DNA of 64,000 bases from Sphingobacterium psychroaquaticum (lineage in GTDB: Bacteria; Bacteroidota; Bacteroidia; Sphingobacteriales; Sphingobacteriaceae). Positions 54,430 to 62,218 of the stretch are shown here, piece after piece. The position numbers and the translations under genes are program-made. Position 1 is the stretch's first letter, and the number at the start of each line of letters is the position of its first letter. Below the pieces are notes generated by a model that worked only from the letters and a program-made list of their open reading frames with translations, was not told where the DNA came from and searched no databases. The stretch covers positions 310,001-374,000 of the forward strand of contig NZ_FXAU01000005.1 of NCBI RefSeq assembly GCF_900177625.1. The letters run 5' to 3'.

Positions 54430-55059
54430 ATGATGTTGGATTCCCTTTATAATACGCCTGTTGCATCGGTCATATTTGCACTCACAATTGGGCTGAGCCT
54501 TTTTGTATTTTCTAATCCGCAATGGTATGGTCGACTGATGCTTCACCCGTACAGTATACATCAAGATAAATCGAAAGCATATACCATCTTAACGAGTGGT
54601 TTGATTCATAAGGATTGGATGCATTTGTTGTTTAATATGATGACGTTTTATTACTTCGGGTTTAGCTTGGAGCTGATGTTCGTACAGTTTAGTGGTCCCT
54701 TAGGGCATTTATTGTTTGCATTTTTGTATGTGGTTAGCTTGATTCTAAGTGATATCCCAACGCTGTTGCAACAGAAAAATAATCCGGGTTACTACAGTCT
54801 AGGCGCTTCAGGAGCAATCTGTGCCGTGCTTTTTAGCTTTATCTTGTTTCAGCCAAAGGCGATGCTAGGATTGTTTATGGTGATTCCGATCCCGGCTTAC
54901 CTATTTGCTTTTTTGTTTTTGGGGTATTGTATATGGGCTTCCAAAAAAGCACATGACGGAATCAATCACGATGCGCACCTTTTCGGCGCTTTATCCGGTT
55001 TGGTGTTAACGTTGTTGATGTATCCTTGGGCATTTCGCCATTTATTAAGTCAATTTTAA
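54430..55059 (+). CDS. Rhomboid-family intramembrane serine protease
   Basis: Cleaves membrane helices within the lipid bilayer. The 209-residue protein has six or seven membrane segments; the catalytic serine is Ser127 in YYSLGASGAICAVLFSF, the paired histidine is His183 in HDAHLFGALSGL, and Asn69 in HKDWMHLLFNMMTFYYFG forms the oxyanion side. All three active-site elements are present, so it should be active. It follows the LUD gene by 10 nt and is probably co-transcribed. The left arm of a heptad-repeat element begins 7 nt after its stop. Confidence 0.93.
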   Translation: MMLDSLYNTPVASVIFALTIGLSLFVFSNPQWYGRLMLHPYSIHQDKSKAYTILTSGLIHKDWMHLLFNMMTFYYFGFSLELMFVQFSGPLGHLLFAFLYVVSLILSDIPTLLQQKNNPGYYSLGASGAICAVLFSFILFQPKAMLGLFMVIPIPAYLFAFLFLGYCIWASKKAHDGINHDAHLFGALSGLVLTLLMYPWAFRHLLSQF

Positions 55060-55066
55060 GGATAGC

Positions 55067-55114
55067 AGTTAGTTTATAGTTCATCGTCTGTAGTTCATCG
55101 TTGGTGGTTCATAG
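55067..55114 (+). repeat. Left arm of the heptad-repeat element around the four-helix-bundle gene
   Basis: Read on the plus strand as GTTAGTTTATAGTTC, then 14-nt units TAGTTCATCGTCTG and TAGTTCATCGTTGG, then TGGTTCATAG. On the minus strand this is the same CTAC/CTAT heptad type as the right arm at 55524-55588, so the arms are inverted. A nine-G run (55116-55124) and an alternating TA run follow before the gene at 55151. Confidence 0.7.
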
Positions 55115-55150
55115 CGGGGGGGGGTAGCTTGTCGTGCTATATATATATTC

Positions 55151-55513
55151 TTAGCTGTTTTTATTTTTTAAATAGGAAAGTAGTCCTGTAATCATTTTTC
55201 CTATTTCATCAAGGCCTTGAGTCGTTTCTGTTAAGGCACTTTGCTTTAAATATCCAAGATTTGTTGCTATTATTAGCTGGGTTTCAACTTCTTTGACACT
55301 CCCCCGTGCAATATAAAGGAACTGTATAAATTCTTTGTGCGACTGTCTCCCTGCGCCTTCGGCAATATTGCTGGGGATGGATACAGAGGCACGTCTTATT
55401 TGGTTTGTAATACCGTATATTTCCGACCTGGGAAAACGATCCGTGAGCTTATATATTAGTGTAACAAAATCCACACTTTTCTTCCAAACTTCAAGATCTT
55501 TAAATGTATTCAT
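55151..55513 (-). CDS. Four-helix-bundle protein (23S rRNA intervening-sequence protein family)
   Basis: A 120-residue all-helical protein. The sequence DLEVWKKSVDFVTLIYKLTDRFPRSEIYGITNQIRRASVSIPSNIAEGAGRQSHKEFIQFLYIARGSVKEVETQL is diagnostic of the IVP/TIGR02436 family, first found inside 23S rRNA intervening sequences and structurally related to the diversity-generating-retroelement accessory protein Avd. There is no rRNA or reverse transcriptase here: it is a free-standing copy. It is flanked by inverted arms of a heptad-repeat element, one 14 nt before its ATG, so it looks like cargo. Molecular role unknown; nucleic-acid binding is plausible. Confidence 0.93.
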   Translation of the reverse strand: MNTFKDLEVWKKSVDFVTLIYKLTDRFPRSEIYGITNQIRRASVSIPSNIAEGAGRQSHKEFIQFLYIARGSVKEVETQLIIATNLGYLKQSALTETTQGLDEIGKMITGLLSYLKNKNS

Positions 55514-55523
55514 GTTTATTTTT

Positions 55524-55588
55524 GTTAACTACCAACTACCAACTACCAACTACCAACTACCAACTACCAACTACCAGTTACCAATTAT
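55524..55588 (-). repeat. Right arm: seven perfect tandem AACTACC heptads plus degenerate flanks
   Basis: AACTACC is repeated seven times without change at 55527-55575, followed by AGTTACC and AATTATC. The array lies directly upstream of the four-helix-bundle gene on the minus strand and runs through the comM stop codon at 55578. Perfect copies suggest recent expansion or active slippage. Confidence 0.92.
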
Positions 55589-57110
55589 CCCTATCTAAAC
55601 TTCTAAAATGGATGGCTTCCGCAATGTGTTCCGCTTGTATGTGATCGCTATCACCCATATCAGCAATCGTTCGGGCGACCTTTAGAATGCGGTCATAGGC
55701 ACGTGCTGAAAGGCCGAGTCTATCCATGGCACTTTTGATAAGCTGTTTACTATTCTCATCAATAATACAGACCTCACGCAGCATTTTGGCATCGATTTGC
55801 GCATTACTGTAGACTGAATCGATGTTTTCAAATCGTTTTTCCTGTCTACTTCTGGCGTGCATAACACGTTCACGGATCACAACACTCTTTTCGGCCATTC
55901 GAGGTTCAGAGAGCTCCTTGAAGTTAACGGGCGTTACCTCGACGTGAAGATCGATTCGATCCATCAGCGGGCCTGATATTTTGCTTAAGTACCGTTGTAC
56001 AACGGAGGAGCCACAGGTACACTCTTTCTCGGGGTGATTGTAGTAACCACAAGGGCAAGGGTTCATGGCCGCAATAAGCATAAAGCTTGCTGGGTAATCA
56101 ATGGAGAAACGCGCGCGTGATATGGTGATGCTACGCGATTCTAATGGTTGTCGCATGACTTCTAATACGGAGCGTTTAAACTCGGGCAATTCGTCTAAAA
56201 AGAGCACGCCATTATGGGCGAGTGATATCTCACCGGGCTGCGGGTTTGTTCCACCGCCAACAAGAGCAACATCAGAAGTCGTGTGGTGAGGAGCGCGGAA
56301 GGGGCGCGACGTCATGAGTGATATATTGCGGTTCAGCTGTCCCGCTACGGAGTGTATTTTTGTTGTTTCGAGTGATTCTCCCAGTGTCAACGGAGGGAGA
56401 ATCGTTGCCAGTCGCTTTGCTAGCATGGTTTTTCCGGCACCGGGAGGCCCAATTAAGATGACATTATGACCGCCTGCTGCCGCGATTTCCAGTGCACGCT
56501 TAATATTTTCCTGTCCTTTTACATCTGCAAAATCTGTTTCATGTTTATGGAGATTCTGTCTAAATTCCTGTTCTATATCTATGATTAAAGGAGCTATTGT
56601 TACACGGTCTTCGCAAAAGTCTACGATTTCACGGAGGCTCCTCGCGGGGATGACCTCAAGCTGTTGTACAACAGCGGCTTCGCGAGCATTGGCCTCTGGT
56701 AGGATCAGACCTTTAAAGCCGTCAATTTTCGCTTGAACAGCCGTTGGTAGTGCTCCTTTTATGGACTGTGTCTTGCCGTCCAGGGATAGCTCGCCCATGA
56801 TGAGGTAATCGCTGAGTTTCTCTGAACTTATCTGTCCGGAGGCGGCTAGGATCCCCAGCGCAATAGATAGGTCGTAGGCCGATCCTTCTTTACGAATGTT
56901 TGCCGGTGCCAGATTGACTACAATCTTCTGTCTTGGCATCCGGTAACCAATCGTCATTATGGCACTTTCAATACGTTGTAAGCTTTCTTTGACGGCATTA
57001 TCGGGGAGTCCTACTATATAATATCGAGTGCCAGCGGAGATATTTACTTCTACAGTGATCGTAGTGGCTTCGATACCATAAACAGAACTGCTGTAAGTTT
57101 TTACTAACAT
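55578..57110 (-). CDS. comM: YifB/ComM-family AAA+ ATPase (Mg-chelatase-like)
   Basis: Hexameric branch-migration helicase used in natural transformation. The 510-residue protein has an N-terminal Lon-like fold (TITVEVNISAGTRYYIVGLPDNAVKESLQRIESA), Walker A LIGPPGAGKTMLAKRLATILPP, FRAPHHTTSDVALVGGG, Walker B NGVLFLDELPEF and the cysteine-rich AAMNPCPCGYYNHPEKECTCGSSVVQRYLSKISGPLMDRIDLHVEV. All ATPase motifs are intact. Its last codons overlap the heptad repeat of the neighbouring element. Whether this organism is naturally competent cannot be told from this window. Confidence 0.94.
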   Translation of the reverse strand: MLVKTYSSSVYGIEATTITVEVNISAGTRYYIVGLPDNAVKESLQRIESAIMTIGYRMPRQKIVVNLAPANIRKEGSAYDLSIALGILAASGQISSEKLSDYLIMGELSLDGKTQSIKGALPTAVQAKIDGFKGLILPEANAREAAVVQQLEVIPARSLREIVDFCEDRVTIAPLIIDIEQEFRQNLHKHETDFADVKGQENIKRALEIAAAGGHNVILIGPPGAGKTMLAKRLATILPPLTLGESLETTKIHSVAGQLNRNISLMTSRPFRAPHHTTSDVALVGGGTNPQPGEISLAHNGVLFLDELPEFKRSVLEVMRQPLESRSITISRARFSIDYPASFMLIAAMNPCPCGYYNHPEKECTCGSSVVQRYLSKISGPLMDRIDLHVEVTPVNFKELSEPRMAEKSVVIRERVMHARSRQEKRFENIDSVYSNAQIDAKMLREVCIIDENSKQLIKSAMDRLGLSARAYDRILKVARTIADMGDSDHIQAEHIAEAIHFRSLDRDNW

Positions 57111-57288
57111 AGTTCGTTTTCAATGGGTTGTCTTAAAGCTACCGTTATTTGATGACATATCAAAAAGGTATGACGTGGCACTGACTTGCTTTGGAAAGGT
57201 TTTTGTTGTATATTGAAGTAGAGCCGTCGGGCTAATAAGGAAATTACAAAAACAAACCGCGTGGTAACGCGCACAAAAGTAAATTAAG

Positions 57289-57558
57289 ATGAATGAAAAC
57301 GGTAAAATTGTAACCGCACTATTAGTTGGTGTTGCGGTAGGTGCAGTATTAGGGTTGTTATTTGCCCCAGAAAAAGGATCTGAAACCAGAGACAAGATTA
57401 ACGATTCATTAGCCGATTTAGGTGACGCAATTAAAGAGCGTGCTGAAGAGCAATTGGATCAAATTAACGAGTTGAAAGAGCGGTTGGTAGCGACAGTGAA
57501 AGGAAAAGTTTCTAAAATAGAAGCTGCCATTGATGACGAAATCGAAGAGCATGCATAA
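57289..57558 (+). CDS. YtxH-domain protein
   Basis: An 89-residue envelope protein. A glycine-rich membrane segment near the N-terminus (IVTALLVGVAVGAVLGLLFAPEKGSETRDKI) is the YtxH signature (GxLLAPxxGxxTR), followed by a charged helix likely to form a coiled coil. YtxH proteins are stress-associated in Bacillus; the role here is unknown. It is the first gene of a three-gene plus-strand cluster with a holin-like membrane protein and a basic protein. 178 nt separate it from divergent comM. Confidence 0.9.
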   Translation: MNENGKIVTALLVGVAVGAVLGLLFAPEKGSETRDKINDSLADLGDAIKERAEEQLDQINELKERLVATVKGKVSKIEAAIDDEIEEHA

Positions 57559-57652
57559 TTGCTGCTCCATAAGTTTTACGGTTATTGGAATGATGTAAAG
57601 ATGGGGTTGTTGGGTATTAAAAGCAGCCTCATCTCTATTTAAAGAAAATCGC

Positions 57653-58060
57653 ATGGAAGAAGAAAAATTCTCATTTAACAATTCCTTTTTAAAAGGGAAG
57701 GAATATGTGGACACGCAAATTAGACTGGCACAGTTAAAAGCAATAGATAAAGGATCGCGTGTCTTTGGATCTGTTGTTGTCGATATTACAAAGCTTATTT
57801 TTGCTTTGCTTGTTCTTTTCTTTTTTTCCTTGGCTTTAGGTTTTTTTCTCGGCGAATTACTAAATAGCTATGCGTTGGGATTTTTCTTAACAGGCTGTAT
57901 ATTCCTGGTGGTTATATTCATTCTCAATCTATTGGAACCGAAGTTAGAAGCCCGATTTAGGGATGCTATTATTCGTAAGCTGACTAAAAAATGGGACGAT
58001 GAAGAAAAAAACGAAACAATAAATTCGAGCCAACATGAAGAATACACACAAAATAAGTAA
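57653..58060 (+). CDS. Holin-like (phage holin family) membrane protein
   Basis: A 135-residue protein with two membrane helices (VVVDITKLIFALLVLFFFSLALGFFLGELL; ALGFFLTGCIFLVVIFILNLLEP) framed by charged ends: LKGKEYVDTQIRLAQLKAIDKGSRVFG before and ARFRDAIIRKLTKKWDDEE after. This fits the chromosomal 'phage holin family' group often paired with YtxH proteins; no lysis genes are present. Its last 26 nt overlap the next gene, indicating translational coupling. Confidence 0.8.
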   Translation: MEEEKFSFNNSFLKGKEYVDTQIRLAQLKAIDKGSRVFGSVVVDITKLIFALLVLFFFSLALGFFLGELLNSYALGFFLTGCIFLVVIFILNLLEPKLEARFRDAIIRKLTKKWDDEEKNETINSSQHEEYTQNK

Positions 58061-58550
58061 CCTACAAGAACTCAAAGAAGAGATTGCACGTGTCGAACAG
58101 CTCAAGTTCGAACAGGAAACGTATTTGTTGAGTCAGTATGATTTGTTGAAGCTGAAAATGGGGGCACCTCGACGCTTCTTTAACGCAATAACATCTGCTA
58201 TCCCGGGAGGTAACTTAGTGAAAGGCCTTGTCTCATCGGTCGGAAAAGCGACGAAAGGTGAGGATGCGGACTGGCTTACACGAGCTCTTCAATTGGGTGC
58301 ACCCTTGTTGTTAAACTCGACATTACTACGAAATTCCGGTTGGTTGAAGAAGGCGTTGGTACTTTTAGCTTCGGAGACAGCAGTTGGCCAGGTGAATCAA
58401 TCGAAGGTAAGTGGGATTATTAATAAAGTGACAGGTTTTATTCGTCCTAAAAAAAGAAAAGGAAGAAAGAGAAAAGAAGGCGATCTTCCTCCTGCCATGG
58501 AGGATGAAACACCAGATTTCGGTTTGCCTCCAAACAGCGAAACCTATTAG
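58035..58550 (+). CDS. Uncharacterised basic protein of the YtxH/holin cluster
   Basis: A 171-residue protein I cannot name. It starts with a coiled-coil-like helix (LQELKEEIARVEQLKFEQETYLLSQYDLLKLKMG), then hydrophobic amphipathic segments (LLLNSTLLRNSGWLKKALVLLASETAV), a strongly basic stretch (RPKKRKGRKRKEGD) and an acidic, Pro-rich end. It overlaps the holin-like gene by 26 nt, so it belongs to the same operon. It may associate with the membrane through the amphipathic part; that is inference. Confidence 0.7.
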   Translation: MKNTHKISNLQELKEEIARVEQLKFEQETYLLSQYDLLKLKMGAPRRFFNAITSAIPGGNLVKGLVSSVGKATKGEDADWLTRALQLGAPLLLNSTLLRNSGWLKKALVLLASETAVGQVNQSKVSGIINKVTGFIRPKKRKGRKRKEGDLPPAMEDETPDFGLPPNSETY

Positions 58551-58623
58551 TATGCAATTTACTCGTTTGAAAGGATCGCCGACGAGTAAATCGACAGGAC
58601 TGCTGTGTCTTTCTTAAGCTTAT

Positions 58624-59550
58624 TTACTTCTTCTGTAAAAAATCTTGGTAAGCTAAAGCGATGCCATCACGAAGGTTGGTGCGGTGGTGCCAGCCTAGAT
58701 CATGTAGTTTTTGTACATCCATTAGCTTGCGTGGTGTGCCATTTGGTTTTGAGGTATCAAAAGAAATCGTTCCTTCGTATCCGATTACTTCTTTGATCAA
58801 TAAAGCCAAATCTTTGATAGATAAGTCGTCTCCCACACCGATGTTTATAAATTGCTCTTCGCTGTAGTTATCCATCAGAAAGACACATGCTTCTCCCAAA
58901 TCATCGGCAAACATAAACTCACGTAGTGGTTCGCCTGTTCCCCAAATAATAACTTCGGGTGTGTTATTAACTTTCGCTTCATGAAAACGACGAATCAAGG
59001 CTGGTAGCACATGCGAATTTTCGGGGTGATAGTTATCATTGATGCCATACAGGTTGGTAGGCATAACCGAGATAAAATCACAGCCATACTGCGTACGATA
59101 TGCTTCACACATTTTTATTCCTGCAATCTTAGCAATGGCGTAAGGCTCGTTGGTTGGCTCTAATGTACCGGTCAAAAGATAATCCTCCTTTAAGGGCTGT
59201 GGTGCCATCTTTGGATAGATACAGCTGGAGCCTAAAAACAGAAGTTTCTTGACCTGTTGGACATAGCTCTGATGGATTACATTGTTCTGAATCGCTAAAT
59301 TTTCGTAGATAAAGTCAGCGCGATAGGTATTGTTGGCCACGATACCGCCTACTTTTGCAGCCGCTAGAAAAACATATTCAGGCTTTTCTTGTGCAAAGAA
59401 ATCGGCTACAGCCTGTTGGTTCCGCAGGTCCAGTTCTTTGGAAGTGCGTACCACAATATTGCTGTATCCTTCTTTCTCTAAAGTGCGAACGATAGCGGAT
59501 CCGACCATCCCACGGTGTCCTGCGACATATATTTTAGCTTCTTTTTCCAC
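58624..59550 (-). CDS. fcl: GDP-L-fucose synthase
   Basis: NADPH-dependent epimerase-reductase making GDP-L-fucose from GDP-4-keto-6-deoxymannose, for surface glycans. I start at GTG 59550 ([18 protein letters not shown]); the longer frame begins with a TTG inside the -7 box. The Rossmann motif is [14 protein letters not shown]; catalytic residues are Ser in [14 protein letters not shown], and Tyr and Lys in [41 protein letters not shown] is also typical. The 308-residue length is normal. The partner gene gmd is not in the window and no glycan cluster surrounds it. Confidence 0.95.
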   Translation of the reverse strand: MEKEAKIYVAGHRGMVGSAIVRTLEKEGYSNIVVRTSKELDLRNQQAVADFFAQEKPEYVFLAAAKVGGIVANNTYRADFIYENLAIQNNVIHQSYVQQVKKLLFLGSSCIYPKMAPQPLKEDYLLTGTLEPTNEPYAIAKIAGIKMCEAYRTQYGCDFISVMPTNLYGINDNYHPENSHVLPALIRRFHEAKVNNTPEVIIWGTGEPLREFMFADDLGEACVFLMDNYSEEQFINIGVGDDLSIKDLALLIKEVIGYEGTISFDTSKPNGTPRKLMDVQKLHDLGWHHRTNLRDGIALAYQDFLQKK

Positions 59551-59568
59551 GTCAAACGATTGATTATG

Positions 59569-59576
59569 CAAAGGTA
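59569..59576 (-). promoter_or_regulatory. -7 promoter element of fcl
   Basis: Minus-strand TACCTTTG, 18 nt before the GTG at 59550. Its presence rules out the upstream TTG start. Confidence 0.65.
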
Positions 59577-59705
59577 GATAAAATTGCTTTTGTACGCAAT
59601 TTTAATCGTCAGGCCTCCGTCAGCAATGCGCCAAAAAGAGAGGCTGTTATAATTATTTTTTTAAGAGAAAATATAAGGCTATTTTTGCGGACTAAAAAGT
59701 GAAAA

Positions 59706-60353
59706 ATGGGTAAAGATAAATTACGGAAATTTGCTGAGATAGCCACATTCGAAAATGTAGTCGAACTGGAAGCAGGGCAGGTATATAAGGGAAAATGGGC
59801 GTCAGATTTTTTTAAAAATGATAAGCCTGTTATCTTGGAACTGGCATGTGGTAAAGGGGAGTATACGGTGAACTTAGCGAAGCTTTTTCCGGAGAAGAAC
59901 TTTATCGGTATAGATTATAAAGGAAACCGGATCTGGCGTGGTGCAAAAACCGCGTTGGAGGATGGTACGCGTAATGTCGGCTTTCTGCGTATTCAAATCG
60001 AGACGATTTTGGAATACTTTGAAGCAGGAGAGATATCGGAAATATGGATTACTTTCCCGGACCCGCAGCCGCAGGAGAGTCGCGAGAAGAAACGTCTTAC
60101 CAATCCAAAATTTTTGGAACGCTATAAGTTGATCCTTCGGGAAAATGGTATTATGCACCTAAAGACAGATAATGATGGTTTCTATGCCTATACATTAGAG
60201 CAGATTGAAGCGCTAAACTTAACCAAGCATAAGGAGACGACGGATCTATATAAGTCGGATCTAGTGGATGAGGTGTTGTCGATTAAAACATATTATGAAC
60301 GGAAGTACTTAGCTGATAATAAGAATATCAACTATGTGCAGTTTGAGTTTTAG
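59706..60353 (+). CDS. trmB: tRNA (guanine-N7-)-methyltransferase
   Basis: Methylates G46 of tRNA with S-adenosylmethionine. The 215-residue protein has the SAM motif VILELACGKGEYTVNLAKLFPEKNFIGIDYKGNRIWRGA and the TrmB hallmark EIWITFPDPQPQESREKKRLTNPKFLERYKLIL, with HLKTDNDGFYAYTLEQI. Length is typical. A -7 element TATTTTTG at 59680-59687 lies 18 nt upstream. Its TAG stop is the first base of a heptad-repeat element shared with the ung locus. Confidence 0.95.
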   Translation: MGKDKLRKFAEIATFENVVELEAGQVYKGKWASDFFKNDKPVILELACGKGEYTVNLAKLFPEKNFIGIDYKGNRIWRGAKTALEDGTRNVGFLRIQIETILEYFEAGEISEIWITFPDPQPQESREKKRLTNPKFLERYKLILRENGIMHLKTDNDGFYAYTLEQIEALNLTKHKETTDLYKSDLVDEVLSIKTYYERKYLADNKNINYVQFEF

Positions 60354-60465
60354 ATCGTAGAATTTAGTTGGTAGTTCATAGGGGTTAGTTGGTAGTTTTA
60401 ACTACGAACTATCAACTACCAACCACAAACCACCCAACCACAAACCACCCAACCACCAACTACAC
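60351..60465. repeat. Heptad-repeat element between trmB and the RDD gene
   Basis: Begins with TAGATCGTAG (TAG being the trmB stop), as at 35475. Left arm (60364-60397) contains TTAGTTGGTAGTT; right arm (60399-60463) contains AACTACGAACTATC, then AACTACC, AACCACA and repeated AACCACC-type heptads. The arms are inverted and separated by only one or two bases, so a long hairpin can form. It ends flush with the stop codon of the gene at 60466. Confidence 0.82.
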
Positions 60466-61194
60466 TTACGAATTGCGGTACAAATAGTAGTAATCCTTTA
60501 CGACCACATCGATAAACTCTTCCGGTGGCATTTGCGGCTTAACCTCCAGTAGCTCCACCAGCTTGTTGCTGAGGGCAATAATGATGTTATAATCTTTTCG
60601 TTCGTACCCTTTTTTATATAATTCTTTAATTGTATTTGCGTCTTGATCGGATAATCTGATAGCCTGTGGGAAAGTTACCGTATACTCTCGGGTGATCTCT
60701 TCGAACAGTGTTTCCTGCAAGGCGGTATCGGTTCGTGTACTGATTACCGCGGTATCTGCCGCAATATCACCGATACGCTGCGCCTTTGCCGTTGCGATAA
60801 TACTACTAATTCCCAATGCTCCAAAGCACAAGAATACATCGATGATTGTACATACCCAGCGGATAAAATACTGATAGATGGTAGCCCTGGTGCCATCAAT
60901 TTTAACCACTTTTATCTTCATTAACATTTTACCCACCGTTTGCCCCTGAAAGAAGGTTTCCATCAAAAAGAAATAGAAAAAACAGGGCAGCAGAAGGAGC
61001 ATGTAAATGCCATAACTCAGCCAAAAGTCACTGTGCTTGAAAACTCCCATCCATTGCAACAAGTAATACACAAAGAGAGAGTAACAGATAATCAAGAAAT
61101 AATCGATGGCAAAAGCAATCATTCGAGCCCCCAGTGTCGCTAGTTTATAGTCGAACCGAACATTTTGTGGCGTATTGATAGACAGTGTATTCAT
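60466..61194 (-). CDS. RDD-family membrane protein
   Basis: A 242-residue protein with the RDD membrane module: LATLGARMIAFAIDYFLIICYSLFVYYLL (the R and D of the family name), LPCFFYFFLMETFFQGQTVGKMLMKIKVVK, and ISSIIATAKAQRIGDIAADTAVI. A cytoplasmic C-terminal helical domain of about 90 residues follows (YTVTFPQAIRLSDQDANTIKELYKKGYERKDYNIIIALSNKLVELL), typical of the RDD proteins that sit in SpoIIM/DUF4129 clusters. It is divergent from the SpoIIM gene. Transport function is suspected but unproven. Confidence 0.92.
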   Translation of the reverse strand: MNTLSINTPQNVRFDYKLATLGARMIAFAIDYFLIICYSLFVYYLLQWMGVFKHSDFWLSYGIYMLLLLPCFFYFFLMETFFQGQTVGKMLMKIKVVKIDGTRATIYQYFIRWVCTIIDVFLCFGALGISSIIATAKAQRIGDIAADTAVISTRTDTALQETLFEEITREYTVTFPQAIRLSDQDANTIKELYKKGYERKDYNIIIALSNKLVELLEVKPQMPPEEFIDVVVKDYYYLYRNS

Positions 61195-61221
61195 AGCATT
61201 GCATATCCAAGTAAAAATTTT

Positions 61222-61229
61222 TATGTTTG
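61222..61229 (+). promoter_or_regulatory. -7 promoter element of the SpoIIM-DUF4129 operon
   Basis: TATGTTTG, 26 nt before the ATG at 61256. Confidence 0.6.
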
Positions 61230-61255
61230 GGACTAGCAGTTTATAAATTTAAAAC

Positions 61256-62218
61256 ATGAGGGAAGTCTCCTTTATTGAACGAAATAAAGAAAAATGGGTC
61301 TCAATTGAAAATAATTTGAGAAATAAAATCAATGTAGAGCCCGATGTCCTTGCTTCGAATTATATCGAGCTGACCAACGATTTGGCCTATGCTCAAACAT
61401 TTTATCCGAAATCCAAGACAAAAGACTATCTCAATGAGTTGGCTATTGTAGCGCATCAACAACTTTACAAAGATCAACGTTCTTCGGAAAGTCAGTTACG
61501 TCATTTTATCAATTATGAGATTCCTGAAGCAATCTGGAGCATCCGTCGTCCACTCATTTATTCATTATTGATATTCAGCTTATCGATTGTCATTGGCGTC
61601 ATTTCTGCGTATTACGATGTGGACTTTGTACGTCTTATTTTGGGTAATCACTACGTCGATATGAGCATTAAGAATATCGAGGAGGGAAACCCTGCCGGTG
61701 TTTACCAAGGAGGCAGCGAGATTGGCTCTGCACTTCTTATTACGATCAATAATGTCCGGGTTGCCTTTTTAGCCTTTGCTTTCGGCATATTCTACAGTGT
61801 TGGTGCTGGTTTTATTTTATTTCAGAACGGTGTTATGGTGGGCGCTTTTCACCAGATGTTTGCTACATACGGGGTTCTTGGAAAAGCCATGTCTGCCATT
61901 TGGATACATGGAGCTATCGAGCTTTCCGTTATCGTTATCGCTGGAGGTTGTGGGCTGGCTGTGGGTAATAGTATGCTCTTTCCTAAATCATATACACGTT
62001 TAGAGTCTTTCAAACGCAGTATGAAAACGGCGTCTAAGGTCCTGATCAGTACGGTACCCTTTTTTATAGTCGCGGGGTTTCTGGAAGGATTTGTAACGCG
62101 GCATTACCAATTGTCGCTTGGAATGTGCTTAACAATCATTGTTTTATCGTTTACGGCTATCCTATATTTTTATGTAGCCAAACCCATTCAACTAGCTAAA
62201 CGTAACGGATGGGTATAA
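61256..62218 (+). CDS. SpoIIM-family (stage II sporulation protein M-like) membrane protein
   Basis: A 320-residue integral membrane protein. The N-terminal 90 residues are soluble and helical (REVSFIERNKEKWVSIENNL), then about five membrane helices, with the family region NNVRVAFLAFAFGIFYSVGAGFILFQNGVMVGAF and IWIHGAIELSVIVIAGGCGLAVGNSMLFP. Bacteroidota do not sporulate, so the name reflects homology only; function unknown. It leads an operon: its stop codon overlaps the next gene by 10 nt. Confidence 0.9.
   Translation: MREVSFIERNKEKWVSIENNLRNKINVEPDVLASNYIELTNDLAYAQTFYPKSKTKDYLNELAIVAHQQLYKDQRSSESQLRHFINYEIPEAIWSIRRPLIYSLLIFSLSIVIGVISAYYDVDFVRLILGNHYVDMSIKNIEEGNPAGVYQGGSEIGSALLITINNVRVAFLAFAFGIFYSVGAGFILFQNGVMVGAFHQMFATYGVLGKAMSAIWIHGAIELSVIVIAGGCGLAVGNSMLFPKSYTRLESFKRSMKTASKVLISTVPFFIVAGFLEGFVTRHYQLSLGMCLTIIVLSFTAILYFYVAKPIQLAKRNGWV

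Noticed and set aside
55151-55513. Four-helix-bundle gene as part of a diversity-generating retroelement
   Set aside because: No reverse transcriptase, template repeat or variable repeat is present nearby; only the accessory-like fold is shared.
55527-55582. Tandem repeats resembling a CRISPR array
   Set aside because: The unit is 7 nt with no spacers and there are no cas genes; it is a simple heptad array.
60351-60465. Inverted repeats as an integron attC site
   Set aside because: No GTTRRRY core sites in the right positions, no integrase, and the structure is better explained by heptad units.
61256-62218. Sporulation gene
   Set aside because: SpoIIM-like proteins are widespread in non-spore-formers; nothing else here relates to sporulation.
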